The notes: generated from the sequence alone by a model not told the origin. Shown: positions 55,427-64,000, numbered from the stretch's first letter. The stretch is DNA of 64,000 bases from Pseudomonas sp. B28(2017) (GCF_002113025.1 NZ_NEJH01000009.1:124001-188000); one strand, 5' to 3'. A program made the numbers and translations.

Positions 55427-56192
55427 CGATTTCGGTCTCAGTGCCTGCGAAAACGCGGTGATCCTTGGCGCGTTCCAGGCCGGGCTCATCAGCTCCGCCA
55501 CCGCCATGGCCAACATGCCGGCGTTCGAAGCGGCCTGCGCCCTGGCCCGGCATCCGTTACTCGAAGGCCGCATCGGCCTGCACTTCAACCTGACCTACGG
55601 TCGTCCGTTGAGCCAGAGCATTGTGCAGCGCCCGACGTTTTGCGACGGTGCCGGCGTGTTCGACCTCAACCTGCCCCGCACCCGCCTCTGGCTCGGGCGC
55701 CGGGATCGCCACGCCGTACTGGAAGAACTCGAAGCCCAATGGCAGCGCTGCCTGGACAACGGCGTGCGCCCCAGTCACCTGGACTCCCATCAACACGTGC
55801 ACAACATCTGGCCGATCGGCGAGATTGTCGCGCGCTTCGCTGCCCGCCAGGGGGTGCCGGTGCGTCTGGCGCGCAACCTGGGACAAAACCTCAGCCTGCC
55901 CAAACGTGTATTCAAGGACTTGCTCAATCGGCGCCTGAGCAACCTGGCCGGCGCCACCGCCGACTACGTGTGCACCCCGGTGGATCTGCGCAACGCCGAG
56001 CCGCCACCCGACGGACTGCTGGAAATCGTCGCCCACCCGAACCAGCTCGGCGCCGACTTCGGCGATGCCTACCTGGAACCGGGAGAGTCCCTGAGCGCGT
56101 TGCTGGAACAGCGTTTGCCGGGTGTACCGAGGGTGGCCTATACCGCTGCGGGCGACGCCACACCTCGCCGTGCGCAGGCCGTTCTGGATTAA
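55398..56192 (+). CDS. ChbG/HpnK-family (YdjC-like) deacetylase
   Basis: This 264-residue protein has the metal motif NADDFGL and HLDSHQHVHN, and a later acidic/His segment around VAHPNQLGAD. Members deacetylate chitooligosaccharides or hopanoid/phenolic-lipid sugars. AAGGAGG lies 6 nt before the ATG, which favours this start over a GTG at 55392. It is the second deacetylase of the operon and its last gene. Confidence 0.88.
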   Translation: MPRQVIINADDFGLSACENAVILGAFQAGLISSATAMANMPAFEAACALARHPLLEGRIGLHFNLTYGRPLSQSIVQRPTFCDGAGVFDLNLPRTRLWLGRRDRHAVLEELEAQWQRCLDNGVRPSHLDSHQHVHNIWPIGEIVARFAARQGVPVRLARNLGQNLSLPKRVFKDLLNRRLSNLAGATADYVCTPVDLRNAEPPPDGLLEIVAHPNQLGADFGDAYLEPGESLSALLEQRLPGVPRVAYTAAGDATPRRAQAVLD

Positions 56193-56199
56193 TCCACCC

Positions 56200-56252
56200 C
56201 ACATTGAATCTTTGCCGTACACAAGATCTGTGTACGACAAAGATTCAATGTG
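56200..56252. repeat. Near-perfect 26-bp inverted repeat (REP-associated hairpin)
   Basis: CACATTGAATCTTTG and its inverse CAAAGATTCAATGTG form the outer arms of a long hairpin with one mismatch. A degenerate REP follows. There is no T-run, but its position between convergent genes suggests a transcription end or decay barrier. Confidence 0.6.
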
Positions 56253-56298
56253 AGAGCGGGCTTGTTCGAGAAGAGGCCGGCAACCGCACCACAGATTT

Positions 56299-56919
56299 TC
56301 AAGGCTCCAAACCGATCCCCCGCAAAATCACACTGGTCACCGTCTGCACCGCTTTTTCAAATTGCATGTCCGACAGCGGCTGATGGTCGTTGAGGATATT
56401 CACCTGGTGATCGAAGTCGGCGTAGTGCTGGGTCGAGGCCCAGATCATGTACAGCAGGCTCGATGGCTCTACTGGCAGAATGCGTTTGTCGTCCACCCAC
56501 TGGCGGATTTTCGCTTCCTTCATCTTGGCCCAGTCGTACAGGCTCGCGTCCAGCGCTGCGCCAAGGGTTGGCGCGCCATGGATGATTTCGTTGGCCCAGA
56601 CTTTCGAACCATAAGGCCGGCTGCGGGAATGGTTCATCTTGGCGCGGATGTAGCTGCTGAGCACCACACGCGGGTCATCGAACATCTCGAAGCACAGGGC
56701 GTCCTGCTTCCAGACTTCCAGCAAATCGAACAGCACCGCGCTGTACAGTTCGGTCTTGGTGCTGAAGTAGTAATGCAGGTTGGAACGCGGCAGTTGCACT
56801 TCGGCGGCGATGTCGGCCATGGCGGTGCTGCCGAAGCCCTTTTCAGCGAAGACTTTTTCCGCCCCCAGCAGAATCTTTTCGACGTTACTGCGACGAATCT
56901 CGATCTTGTGATTGCCCAT
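56299..56919 (-). CDS. TetR-family transcriptional regulator (RutR-like)
   Basis: This 206-residue regulator has a helix-turn-helix with STAMADIAAEVQLPRSNLHYYFSTK (about residues 32-56). Its C-terminal domain has SYIRAKMNHSRSRPYGSKVWANEIIHG, like RutR. I prefer the ATG at 56919 (MGNHK), with GGGGAC upstream, over 56937. It is divergent from copCD with 135 nt between, so a role in their control is possible. RutR-type proteins otherwise respond to pyrimidines or purines. Confidence 0.82.
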   Translation of the reverse strand: MGNHKIEIRRSNVEKILLGAEKVFAEKGFGSTAMADIAAEVQLPRSNLHYYFSTKTELYSAVLFDLLEVWKQDALCFEMFDDPRVVLSSYIRAKMNHSRSRPYGSKVWANEIIHGAPTLGAALDASLYDWAKMKEAKIRQWVDDKRILPVEPSSLLYMIWASTQHYADFDHQVNILNDHQPLSDMQFEKAVQTVTSVILRGIGLEP

Positions 56920-57054
56920 GCGGGTCCCCGACAACAACGTTGAACAAGACTAGCATCCGCTCTGGACCGCGGCGACAGGGGAAAACGAAACTTCGTACAG
57001 CCGCTGTCGTAGCGCTAAACTCTGCGCACCTGGAAACTGCCTGAGGAACTCACG

Positions 57055-57420
57055 ATGCTGCTCAAGAAAACCCTGACCGTCGCTGCCCTGCTTGGCTCGC
57101 TGCTCGCCGCTTCTTCGGTGTTTGCCCATGCTCACCTGAAAAGCCAGACACCGGCCGCCGACAGCACCGTGACCGCGCCAACGGAATTGCGCCTGGAGTT
57201 CTCCGAGGGTGTCGAGGCCAGTTTCACCAAGGTCACGCTGACCAGGGATGGCGCACCGGTGGCGGTCAAGGCGCTGACCACCGAAGGCAGCGACAAGAAG
57301 ACCCTGATCGTCACCCCGGCCGCGCCGCTAACCGCCGGTGCCTACAAAGTCGAATGGCACGCCGTGTCGGTCGACACTCACAAAAGCGAAGGTGCCTACG
57401 CCTTCAAGGTTGGCCAGTAA
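57055..57420 (+). CDS. copC: Periplasmic copper-binding protein CopC
   Basis: This 121-residue protein has a signal peptide ending SVFAHA, so mature CopC begins with the copper-ligand His in HAHLKSQTPA. The later pair Asp/His lies in VDTHKSEGAY. It lacks the Met-rich Cu(I) loop, so it is the Cu(II)-type form. It passes copper to the CopD permease encoded 3 nt downstream. AGGAAC precedes the ATG. Confidence 0.92.
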   Translation: MLLKKTLTVAALLGSLLAASSVFAHAHLKSQTPAADSTVTAPTELRLEFSEGVEASFTKVTLTRDGAPVAVKALTTEGSDKKTLIVTPAAPLTAGAYKVEWHAVSVDTHKSEGAYAFKVGQ

Positions 57421-57423
57421 TTC

Positions 57424-58281
57424 ATGGCGAGCGCGCTGGTGCTGTGCCGCTTCCTGCATTTCATTGTGGTGTTGATGCTGTTCGGAGCCTGGGTGTTCAG
57501 GCCGTTGCTGGCCAATGGCGAAAGCGCACTGGATCAGCGGCTGGCACGCACCTCCCATTGGCTGGCCGCGGTGGCGCTGGGCAGCGGGATCTGCTGGCTG
57601 TTGCTGGTTACCGCAAGCATGGCCGGAGCCTGGGATGCGGCCTTCGATCCGCCGACCCTGAACCTGGTGCTGGGCAATACCTTTTTCGGTCAGGTCTGGC
57701 GCTGGCATCTGCTGATTAACATGGCGTTGCTGGTGGTGTTGCTGACACCGCTACGCGCCAGCCATGCGTCGCGCCTGATCCTCAGCGGTCTGCTGGTGGC
57801 CACGCTGGCCCCGGTCGGTCACGGCGCCATGCTCGATGGCACCGCCGGGCAATTGCTGATCCTCAATCAACTCATTCACTTGATGTGCGTGGGTGCCTGG
57901 CTCGGCGGCTTGATGTTGCTGGTGATGATTCTGCGACAGCCTGCCGGGCATTCGATCCGCGTGATGTTGCAGCGCTTCAGCGGCGTCGGCTACGGGTTGG
58001 TTGCCGGGCTGCTGATCACCGGGCTGATCAATGTGCGGGTGCTCACCGGGGCATTCTGGCCAACGCCGCTGTTCACCGGGTTCGCCTTGATCCTGTTGAT
58101 CAAGGCGTTGTTGGTGGCCTCGATGTTGGGCCTGGCGGTGTTCAATCGCTTGCGGATCAATGTTTGCGAGCAGCGTCTGCAAACACTGCGCACCAGCGTG
58201 ATGCTGGAGTGGATGCTGGGGCTTGGCGCAGTGGCGGCCGTTTCATTGCTGGGCACCCTGCCGCCGATGATTTCCAGTTGA
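57424..58281 (+). CDS. copD: Copper resistance/uptake membrane protein CopD
   Basis: This 285-residue inner-membrane protein has about eight spans. His-containing helices LCRFLHFIVVLMLFG and LIHLMCVGAWLGG are typical of CopD/PcoD. It is translated with copC and takes up copper delivered by it. Confidence 0.9.
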   Translation: MASALVLCRFLHFIVVLMLFGAWVFRPLLANGESALDQRLARTSHWLAAVALGSGICWLLLVTASMAGAWDAAFDPPTLNLVLGNTFFGQVWRWHLLINMALLVVLLTPLRASHASRLILSGLLVATLAPVGHGAMLDGTAGQLLILNQLIHLMCVGAWLGGLMLLVMILRQPAGHSIRVMLQRFSGVGYGLVAGLLITGLINVRVLTGAFWPTPLFTGFALILLIKALLVASMLGLAVFNRLRINVCEQRLQTLRTSVMLEWMLGLGAVAAVSLLGTLPPMISS

Positions 58282-58368
58282 CCACCCCCTCCCCCTCGCC
58301 ACAGGAATGCGTTTACTGGAACAAGGTCAGTCCACCGAGCCGGGTTTCACCCTGCAGTATCGGCCGCT

Positions 58369-60105
58369 TCAGGCAGATGTCCCCAACAGTTGACTCAACA
58401 CCGCTCGCAATTTGCCGGGCCTCACCGGCTTGTTCAGCAACGGTGAGTTGAGCCGCTGTAACGCACGCCGACAATGATCGGTACGGTCGGCAGTGATGAT
58501 CACCGCGGGTATGTTCTGATGGAAATGCTCGCGCAAATGTCGCACCACATCACAGCCGACCACCGCGTGATCGAGATGATAGTCCGCGAGAATCAGCTCC
58601 GGCGCCTGCCCGCGTAACGTCGCCAGCGCAGACGCTTCATCGGTGGCGGTCAGAACGTCGCAGCCCCACTGTCCGAGCAACGCGCTCATGCTTTCGAGAA
58701 TGCTCACTTCGTTGTCGATCACCAGCAGACGGCGGCCCGGCAGCGGGTTGCCGGTACCCGGTTGTGGCACCGCCTGGCTCACGGGTAACGGCACCTCGCG
58801 GGAAATCGGTACCTCGATGCTGAACATCGACCCACGCCCCGGCAACGAGTACACGCCGACTTTATAGCCAAGGATCTTGGCGATGCGCTCGACAATCGCC
58901 AGCCCCAGGCCCACGCCCTTGCGGTCAGCGGCACGGCCGACGTCCAGCTGGTTGAACTCGAGGAAGATCGAATCGAGCCGGTCTGCGGCGATGCCACGCC
59001 CGGTGTCCCAGACCTCCAGGCGTAACATCTCGCCTCGACGCCTTGCCCCCAGCAGGATGCTGCCTTCATCGGTGTAGCGGCAGGCATTGCTGAGGAAATT
59101 GCGCAGGATCCGTGTCATCAGACGCAAGTCGGTGCTGATGGCGTAATCGGCCATGCGCACCCGCAGGTTCAAGCCGGCCGCCTGCGCGACGGACTGAAAC
59201 TCCGAGACCAGCGGCCCGAGCAGTTCGTCGAGGCGGTATGGCGCGATGTCCGGCTTGACCGCGGCCTGGTCGAGCCGGGAAATGTCGAGCAGATCCGTCA
59301 GCAGGTCTTCGGCCCCTTCCAAGGCCTGGTGTGTGCGTTCCACCAGCACCTGTTCGGTTTCCGGCAACTTGCGTTCGCGCAAGGTCGAAATCAGCAACCG
59401 TGCAGCATTCAGCGGTTGCAGCAGGTCGTGGCTGGCGGCGGCGAGGTATTTGTCCTTGCTGTGATTGGCGGCCTCGGCGGCATCGCGAGCGTCGCGCAAG
59501 GCCTCGGCGATCTGTTTACGCTGGATGATCTGTTGCTGAAGGTTACGGTTGGCTTCGAGCAGTTCATTGGTGCGCGCGACGACGCGCAGCTCCAGTTCGT
59601 CATTGAGTTGCTGCAGGCGTCGCTGGGCCTGTTTGCGCTCGGTGATATCGGAAACGAACCCCTCCACCAGCCCTTCCTGGCCGGGCTTGAGCAGCAGGTT
59701 CATCAACACATCGAGGTGACTGCCGTCCTTGCGGCGCAAGCGGGTTTCATAGCCGTGAAGGCTGCGCTGGTGCCTGAGGATCTCGCCGATGTTTTCCAGC
59801 TCCTGCGCGCCGTCGACAAACAGGGTGCTCGCCAGGTCGGTCAGGGAGAACTGCACCTCCTGCGGGTCCTGGTAGCCAAGCATGCGTGCCAGCGCCGGGT
59901 TGGCGGCGCGCATGCCATCGTGCAGGCTGGCCTGGAAGATCCCGTGCACCGCGTTTTCGAACAGCCACTTGTAGCGGTTACGCTCGGCTTCCAGATCATC
60001 CAGGCGCGCTGCCAGTTCCGGGTAATGACTCTTGCGGGCCGAATGGCTGCCCAGCCCCAGCAGCCCGGCCAGGGCCCGTTGTTGCTCGTCAGAGGGCTTC
60101 GCCAT
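58369..60105 (-). CDS. ercS: Hybrid sensor histidine kinase ErcS-like (PAS-HisKA-HATPase-REC)
   Basis: This 578-residue soluble hybrid kinase has a PAS domain at about 40-165, a coiled coil at about 165-235, then HisKA with ASHDLLQPL. HATPase_c follows with N-box LSNACRY and DTGRGI, and a C-terminal receiver with Asp in LILADYHLD and Lys in LNKPVRPG. The start chosen has GAGG 6 nt upstream (MAKPSDEQ). The place directly after ercA and the pqq genes matches ercS of the P. aeruginosa ethanol-oxidation regulon as I remember it. It overlaps ercA by a few codons. Confidence 0.8.
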   Translation of the reverse strand: MAKPSDEQQRALAGLLGLGSHSARKSHYPELAARLDDLEAERNRYKWLFENAVHGIFQASLHDGMRAANPALARMLGYQDPQEVQFSLTDLASTLFVDGAQELENIGEILRHQRSLHGYETRLRRKDGSHLDVLMNLLLKPGQEGLVEGFVSDITERKQAQRRLQQLNDELELRVVARTNELLEANRNLQQQIIQRKQIAEALRDARDAAEAANHSKDKYLAAASHDLLQPLNAARLLISTLRERKLPETEQVLVERTHQALEGAEDLLTDLLDISRLDQAAVKPDIAPYRLDELLGPLVSEFQSVAQAAGLNLRVRMADYAISTDLRLMTRILRNFLSNACRYTDEGSILLGARRRGEMLRLEVWDTGRGIAADRLDSIFLEFNQLDVGRAADRKGVGLGLAIVERIAKILGYKVGVYSLPGRGSMFSIEVPISREVPLPVSQAVPQPGTGNPLPGRRLLVIDNEVSILESMSALLGQWGCDVLTATDEASALATLRGQAPELILADYHLDHAVVGCDVVRHLREHFHQNIPAVIITADRTDHCRRALQRLNSPLLNKPVRPGKLRAVLSQLLGTSA

Positions 60106-61252
60106 AGACGACCTCGACATCACGCTGGCTGGATTCGCGCGGGTTGGTCAGGATGCACGGATCGTCCATGGCATGTTGCGACAGGAACGGAATGTCCGAG
60201 GTCCTGACACCATGCAAACCGAGGGTTTCGTGAAAGCCGATGGCGTGCTTGAGGGCGATCAGGTGTTCGACCAGACGCCCGCAGATCTGCCGGTGATTCA
60301 GGCCTCGGCAGTCGATGCCGAAGGTCTCGGCGATCACCTTGAAGCGCTCCGGCGCCGAGTTGTAATTGAAGGCCACCACGTGCTCGACAAGCACCGCGTT
60401 GCACAGGCCGTGAGGCAGGTCGAGAAAGCCGCCGAGGCTGTGGGACATGGCATGCACGGCGCCCAGGATTGCGTTGGAAAATGCCAGGCCGGCCTGCATG
60501 CTGCCGAGCATGATCTTCTCGCGCAGGGCGATGTCGGTCGGGTTGGCGATCATTTGCACCAGGTTGCCATTGATCAGGCGCATCGCCTCCAACGCGTGAG
60601 GGTCGGTCAGCGGCCCGTGGCCGGTGGACACGAAAGCTTCAATGGCATGCACCAACGCGTCGATGCCTGTACAGGCCGACAGGAACGGATCCATGCTCAG
60701 GGTGGTTTCCGGGTCGATCAGCGAAACGTCCGGCACCACCGCCTTGCTGACGATGGAGAACTTCATGCGTTCCTGCTGGTTGGAAATGATCACGAATTGC
60801 GAGACGTCGGCCGAGGTGCCGGCAGTGGTCGGAATCAGGATCAGCGGCGGGCTGGGCACACGGATGGTGTCCACGCCCTCGAATTCGAGAATGCTGCGGC
60901 CATGGGCGACGACGATGCCGATGCCCTTGCCGCAGTCCATCGGGCTGCCGCCACCGACGGCGACGATCACGTCGCAGTGGTTTTCCCGGTACAGCTCGGC
61001 GCCGCGCATCACCTCTTCGACCCGCGGGTTGGGCGAAACATCGCTGTAAAGGCAGTATTCGATGCCCAGCGCCTGCAGGCTGGCTTCTACATCGGCGACC
61101 CAGCCGGCGGCAATCACGCCGGGATCGCTGACCACCAGGACCTTGCGCGCGCCAAAGGTCTTGGCATAGTTGCCGACATTGTGCCGGCTACCGGCACCGA
61201 AGATGATTTCAGGCGAAACGAATTTACGCAGCTGGTTGAGACTCTGGCTCAT
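60089..61252 (-). CDS. ercA: Iron-containing alcohol dehydrogenase ErcA
   Basis: This 387-residue group-III ADH has the GGGSPMDCGKG nucleotide site and the iron-ligand cluster in AVHAMSHSLGGFLDLPHG plus later His residues. ATG at 61252 (MSQSLNQL) gives the normal family length; an earlier ATG at 61318 gives an atypical extension. It lies between pqqE and the ErcS-like kinase on the same strand. In P. aeruginosa ErcA belongs to the regulatory cascade for quinoprotein ethanol oxidation (from memory). Confidence 0.85.
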   Translation of the reverse strand: MSQSLNQLRKFVSPEIIFGAGSRHNVGNYAKTFGARKVLVVSDPGVIAAGWVADVEASLQALGIEYCLYSDVSPNPRVEEVMRGAELYRENHCDVIVAVGGGSPMDCGKGIGIVVAHGRSILEFEGVDTIRVPSPPLILIPTTAGTSADVSQFVIISNQQERMKFSIVSKAVVPDVSLIDPETTLSMDPFLSACTGIDALVHAIEAFVSTGHGPLTDPHALEAMRLINGNLVQMIANPTDIALREKIMLGSMQAGLAFSNAILGAVHAMSHSLGGFLDLPHGLCNAVLVEHVVAFNYNSAPERFKVIAETFGIDCRGLNHRQICGRLVEHLIALKHAIGFHETLGLHGVRTSDIPFLSQHAMDDPCILTNPRESSQRDVEVVYGEAL

Positions 61253-61382
61253 CGGAAAGCCTGTTTTTATTGTTTTGGAAGGTAAAAGCCACACTAAACC
61301 ATCCAGCTGCGAATGCAATCAGACCAATGGGTAGCACTGCCTGGGGTGTACTCACATTCTGCGTCGGTCGTACCTTTTCGAT

Positions 61383-62525
61383 TCACCCGCGGTAGATCAA
61401 CTGCGAAGCCTTCTCGTTGCGCAGCGTCAGGTGTTCCATCCCCAGCCCCGGCAGCTCAGCCTCCTCCCGGGCCTTGAGAATGACGCCATGGTGCGGCGAC
61501 TTGCTGCACACCGGGTCGGCATTGCCGGCATCGCCGGTCAGCATGAACGCCTGGCAGCGGCAGCCCCCCAGGTCCTTGTGCTTTTCGTCACAGGAGCGGC
61601 ACGGCTCCTTCATCCAGTCATCGCCGCGAAAACGGTTGAAGCCGAACGAGTCGTTCCAGATGTGCTCGATGCTGTGTTCCCGCACGTTGGGAAACTGTAC
61701 CGGCAATTGCCGGGCGCTGTGACAAGGTAACGCCGTGCCATCGGGGGTGATGTCGAGAAACAGATTGGCCCAGCCGTTCATGCAGGTCTTGGGACGCTCT
61801 TCGTAGTAGTCCGGGGTGACGAAGATCAGCTTGCAGGGATGGCCCTGTGCCTCAAGTCGCTGGCGATATTCGTTGGTGATGCGCTCGGCCCGTTGCAGTT
61901 GTTCGCGGGTCGGCAGCAAGCCGACGCGATTGAGTTCGGCCCAGCCATAGAACTGGCACGTAGCCAGTTCGACAAAGTCCGCTTCCAGTTCCAGGCACAG
62001 CTCGATGATCTGCGCGATCCGGTCGATGTTGTGCCGATGGGTGACGAAGTTCAGCACCATCGGATAGCCTTGGGCTTTCACCGCCCTGGCCATCGCGAGT
62101 TTCTGGGCGAAGGCCTTGCGCGAACCGGCCAGCATGTTGTTCACCGCTTCGTCGGCGGCCTGGAAACTGATCTGGATATGGTCCAGCCCGGCCACCTTGA
62201 AGTCGCGCACCTTCTGCTCGGTCAGGCCGATGCCGGAGGTGATCAGGTTGGTGTAGTAGCCCATGTCCCGGGCAGCCTTGATCAGTTCGGCGAGGTCCTG
62301 GCGAACCAATGGTTCGCCGCCGGAAAAACCCAGTTGTGCCGCGCCCATTTCACGCGCCTGCCGGAACACCCGGATCCATTCGGCGGTACTCAGTTCTGCA
62401 CCGTGCCGGGCAAAGTCCAGTGGGTTGGAGCAATAGGGACATTGCAGCGGGCAGCGGTAGGTCAGCTCGGCGAGCAGCCACAACGGCGGTCCGGGCTGCG
62501 TCTCACTCGATCCAGAATTGCGCAT
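61383..62525 (-). CDS. pqqE: PQQ biosynthesis radical SAM enzyme PqqE
   Basis: This 380-residue radical SAM/SPASM enzyme has CPLQCPYC (the CxxxCxxC Fe-S motif) and SGGEP. Auxiliary-cluster Cys lie in KTCMNGW, CHSARQ and CRSCDEKHKDLGGCRC. It forms the Glu-Tyr carbon bond in PqqA together with PqqD. The ATG with GGAGG overlaps the end of pqqD; a longer ORF start at 62573 lies inside pqqD and is rejected. Confidence 0.96.
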   Translation of the reverse strand: MRNSGSSETQPGPPLWLLAELTYRCPLQCPYCSNPLDFARHGAELSTAEWIRVFRQAREMGAAQLGFSGGEPLVRQDLAELIKAARDMGYYTNLITSGIGLTEQKVRDFKVAGLDHIQISFQAADEAVNNMLAGSRKAFAQKLAMARAVKAQGYPMVLNFVTHRHNIDRIAQIIELCLELEADFVELATCQFYGWAELNRVGLLPTREQLQRAERITNEYRQRLEAQGHPCKLIFVTPDYYEERPKTCMNGWANLFLDITPDGTALPCHSARQLPVQFPNVREHSIEHIWNDSFGFNRFRGDDWMKEPCRSCDEKHKDLGGCRCQAFMLTGDAGNADPVCSKSPHHGVILKAREEAELPGLGMEHLTLRNEKASQLIYRG

Positions 62526-62775
62526 GGGCCACCTCCAGAAACGCCAGCACGTCTTCGTCGATCCCCGGTACACCGGGGAAATTCGCGCTCAATCGATCAA
62601 TGATCGCCGCCACGCTGCGCTGGCCGTCCACCAGGTCGAGAATCTGTCCGGCACTGCTGTTGAGCTTGATCATGCCTTCGGGGTACAGCAGCACATGGCA
62701 GCCCTGACGGGGTTCCCATTGCAGACGAAAACCGCGACGCAAGGCCGGTGACTGCTGGCGATTGATCAGGCTCAC
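62503..62775 (-). CDS. pqqD: PqqA-binding chaperone PqqD
   Basis: This 90-residue RiPP recognition element protein has PEGMIKLNSSAGQIL and the VDGQRSV segment of PqqD. It presents the PqqA peptide to PqqE. It overlaps pqqC by 4 nt (ATGA) and pqqE by 23 nt. Confidence 0.95.
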   Translation of the reverse strand: MSLINRQQSPALRRGFRLQWEPRQGCHVLLYPEGMIKLNSSAGQILDLVDGQRSVAAIIDRLSANFPGVPGIDEDVLAFLEVAHAQFWIE

Positions 62776-63524
62776 AGGGCGATCCCCCGATGCCAGACGT
62801 TGTCGCCGGTGACCGTATGATACGGCGGGCGCGCAAGCTCAAAGGCCATGCTCATGGCATCGAGCATGCTCCACAGCACGTCGAGCTTGAATTGCAGAAT
62901 CTCCAGCATGCGTCGTTGCCCCGCGGCCGTTACATAGTGCGCCAGGGTGATGCGCAAGCCATGCTCGACATCGCGCCGCGCCTGGCTCAGGCGCGTGCGG
63001 AAATAGTCGTAGCCTGCGACGTCGATCCACGGGTAATGGGTGGGCCAGGCGTCGAGTCGCGATTGATGGATCTGCGGGGCAAAGAGTTCGGTCAGCGAAC
63101 TGCTGGCCGCTTCCTGCCAGCAGGCGCGACGGGCGAAATTGACGTAGGCGTCCACCGCAAATCGCACCCCTGGCAACACCAGTTCCTGGGACAGAATCCG
63201 CTCGCGATCCAGTCCCACCGCTTCGCCCAGGCGCAGCCAGGCTTCGATACCGCCCTCGGTACCCGGGACGCCGTCATGGTCGAGAATCCGTTGCAGCCAT
63301 TCCCGGCGCACGTCACGGTCCGGGCAGTTGGCCAGGATCGCGGCGTCTTTCAGGGGAATGTTGACCTGGTAATAGAAACGATTGGCGACCCAGCCCTGGA
63401 TCTGCTCGCGGCTGGCACGTCCGGTGTACATGGCTTGGTGGAACGGATGATGGATATGGTAATAGGCGCCCTTGGCGCGCAGGGCAACTTCGAATTCGGC
63501 GGCGGACATCGGGATGTCGGTCAT
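62772..63524 (-). CDS. pqqC: Pyrroloquinoline-quinone synthase PqqC
   Basis: This 250-residue haem-oxygenase-like oxidase carries out the last oxidation and ring closure. Conserved blocks are YYHIHHPFHQAMYTG, QGWVANRFYYQ and ILDHDG. It starts at ATG 63524 with AGGAGA before it, not at an earlier ATG that would run into the REPIN. Confidence 0.96.
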   Translation of the reverse strand: MTDIPMSAAEFEVALRAKGAYYHIHHPFHQAMYTGRASREQIQGWVANRFYYQVNIPLKDAAILANCPDRDVRREWLQRILDHDGVPGTEGGIEAWLRLGEAVGLDRERILSQELVLPGVRFAVDAYVNFARRACWQEAASSSLTELFAPQIHQSRLDAWPTHYPWIDVAGYDYFRTRLSQARRDVEHGLRITLAHYVTAAGQRRMLEILQFKLDVLWSMLDAMSMAFELARPPYHTVTGDNVWHRGIAL

Positions 63525-63560
63525 TGTGGTTCTCCTGGAAACCCTCGGGTGTCTGGTGTG

Positions 63561-63639
63561 GCCCCTTCGCGAGCAGACTCGCTCCCACATTGAATATTCG
63601 GTGCCCCCCCTGTGGGAGCGAGCCTGCTCGCGAAGGGGC
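63561..63639. repeat. REPIN within the pqq operon
   Basis: GCCCCTTCGCGAGCAGACTCGCTCCCACA and the inverse TGTGGGAGCGAGCCTGCTCGCGAAGGGGC (29 bp each) flank a short spacer between pqqB and pqqC. The pair is nearly perfect, so it can fold into one long hairpin in the mRNA. Confidence 0.9.
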
Positions 63640-63645
63640 TATCGA

Positions 63646-64000
63646 CTACAACTCAATACCCATGCCGTCATAAGCCACTTCGATCCCCCGCCGCTCCAGC
63701 AGTGCCCGCTCGGCCGAGTTTTCATCAAGGATCGGATTGGTGTTGTTGATGTGAATCAGCACCTTGCGCTGACGGTTGAAACCCTCCAGCACTTCAAGCA
63801 TCCCGCCGGGGCCGCTTTGTGCAAGGTGCCCCATTTCGCTGCCCAGGCTCTGGCCGACTTCGCAGAGACGCATCTCATCGTCTCGCCACAGGGTGCCGTC
63901 CAGCAGCAGGCAATCGGCACGCTGCATCCAGCCCAGCACTTCATCGTCGATTCGGCCGAGGCCCGGTGCATAGAACAGCGAGGCGCCGTTGCGCAGGTCT
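63646..64000 (-). CDS. pqqB: PqqB (metallo-beta-lactamase fold), N-terminus outside window
   Basis: The last 118 codons are visible and the frame is open to the right edge. The segment ending in HINNTNPILDENS and IEVAYDGMGIEL is typical of the PqqB C-terminus. PqqB hydroxylates the cross-linked tyrosine in PQQ synthesis. It lies upstream of pqqC on the same strand, separated by a REPIN. Confidence 0.93.
   Translation of the reverse strand, partial: DLRNGASLFYAPGLGRIDDEVLGWMQRADCLLLDGTLWRDDEMRLCEVGQSLGSEMGHLAQSGPGGMLEVLEGFNRQRKVLIHINNTNPILDENSAERALLERRGIEVAYDGMGIEL

Overview
The window looks like chromosomal DNA of a Pseudomonas, most likely of the P. fluorescens group. The evidence is high-GC coding sequence on both strands, many REP/REPIN elements with the core GTAGGAGCGAGC, a MexEF-OprN-type pump, a pqq-ercA-ercS block and a cstA-ybdD pair. 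These assignments come from motif and family recognition by eye; no database search was run. No tRNA, rRNA, CRISPR array, insertion sequence or prophage was seen.

Layout. (1) 1-8.1 kb: the end of an epoxide hydrolase-like gene, then an amino-acid uptake and catabolism locus. It holds an aspartoacylase-like enzyme, a TetR/BetI-like regulator broken by one in-frame TAG, an EamA transporter, two ABC permeases, a HisJ-like binding protein, and a 667-residue protein that fuses a PLP aminotransferase to the ABC ATPase. The same TGAACnnnCGTTCA operator lies at both ends of the locus. (2) 8.1-14.8 kb: MFS exporter with divergent LysR gene, ohr, a secreted cupin, and an HxlR regulator divergent from an isochorismatase-ALDH pair. 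(3) 14.9-21.9 kb: mexE-mexF-oprN preceded by a mexT-like gene cut down to its DNA-binding domain, with a divergent TetR gene. (4) 22-31.2 kb: an AT-richer peroxiredoxin-like/prolyl-hydroxylase fusion, katG, cstA-ybdD facing a Cache-domain kinase and NarL-type regulator, and a secreted protein made of eight 13-residue repeats.

(5) 31.4-38.2 kb: an eight-gene catabolic operon (DUF1185 protein, alpha/beta hydrolase, two aldehyde dehydrogenases, flavin reductase, carboxymuconolactone-decarboxylase-like protein, GntR/FCD regulator, Nudix hydrolase) with a perfect TGGTATACCA operator in front. It encodes a flavin reductase but no oxygenase, so the substrate is not identified. (6) 38.2-38.8 kb: a 584-bp non-coding element with about 65-bp imperfect terminal inverted repeats (MITE-like). 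(7) 39.1-56.2 kb: a tightly overlapping Wzx/Wzy-type exopolysaccharide operon. It has ugd, the 32-codon relic of an epimerase, an initiating sugar transferase, a kinase-like ATPase without the Walker A lysine, OPX, PCP, three glycosyltransferases, polymerase, flippase, a periplasmic glycosidase-like protein, two deacetylases and two acyltransferase-like proteins.

(8) 56.3-64 kb: a TetR gene, copCD, and on the minus strand pqqB(partial)-pqqC-pqqD-pqqE-ercA-ercS, which link cofactor synthesis for quinoprotein alcohol dehydrogenases with their regulation.

Most noteworthy: the aminotransferase-ATPase fusion with its regulon, the truncated mexT, the orphan DUF1185 pathway, the repeat protein, and the epimerase relic plus degenerate kinase in the polysaccharide operon.
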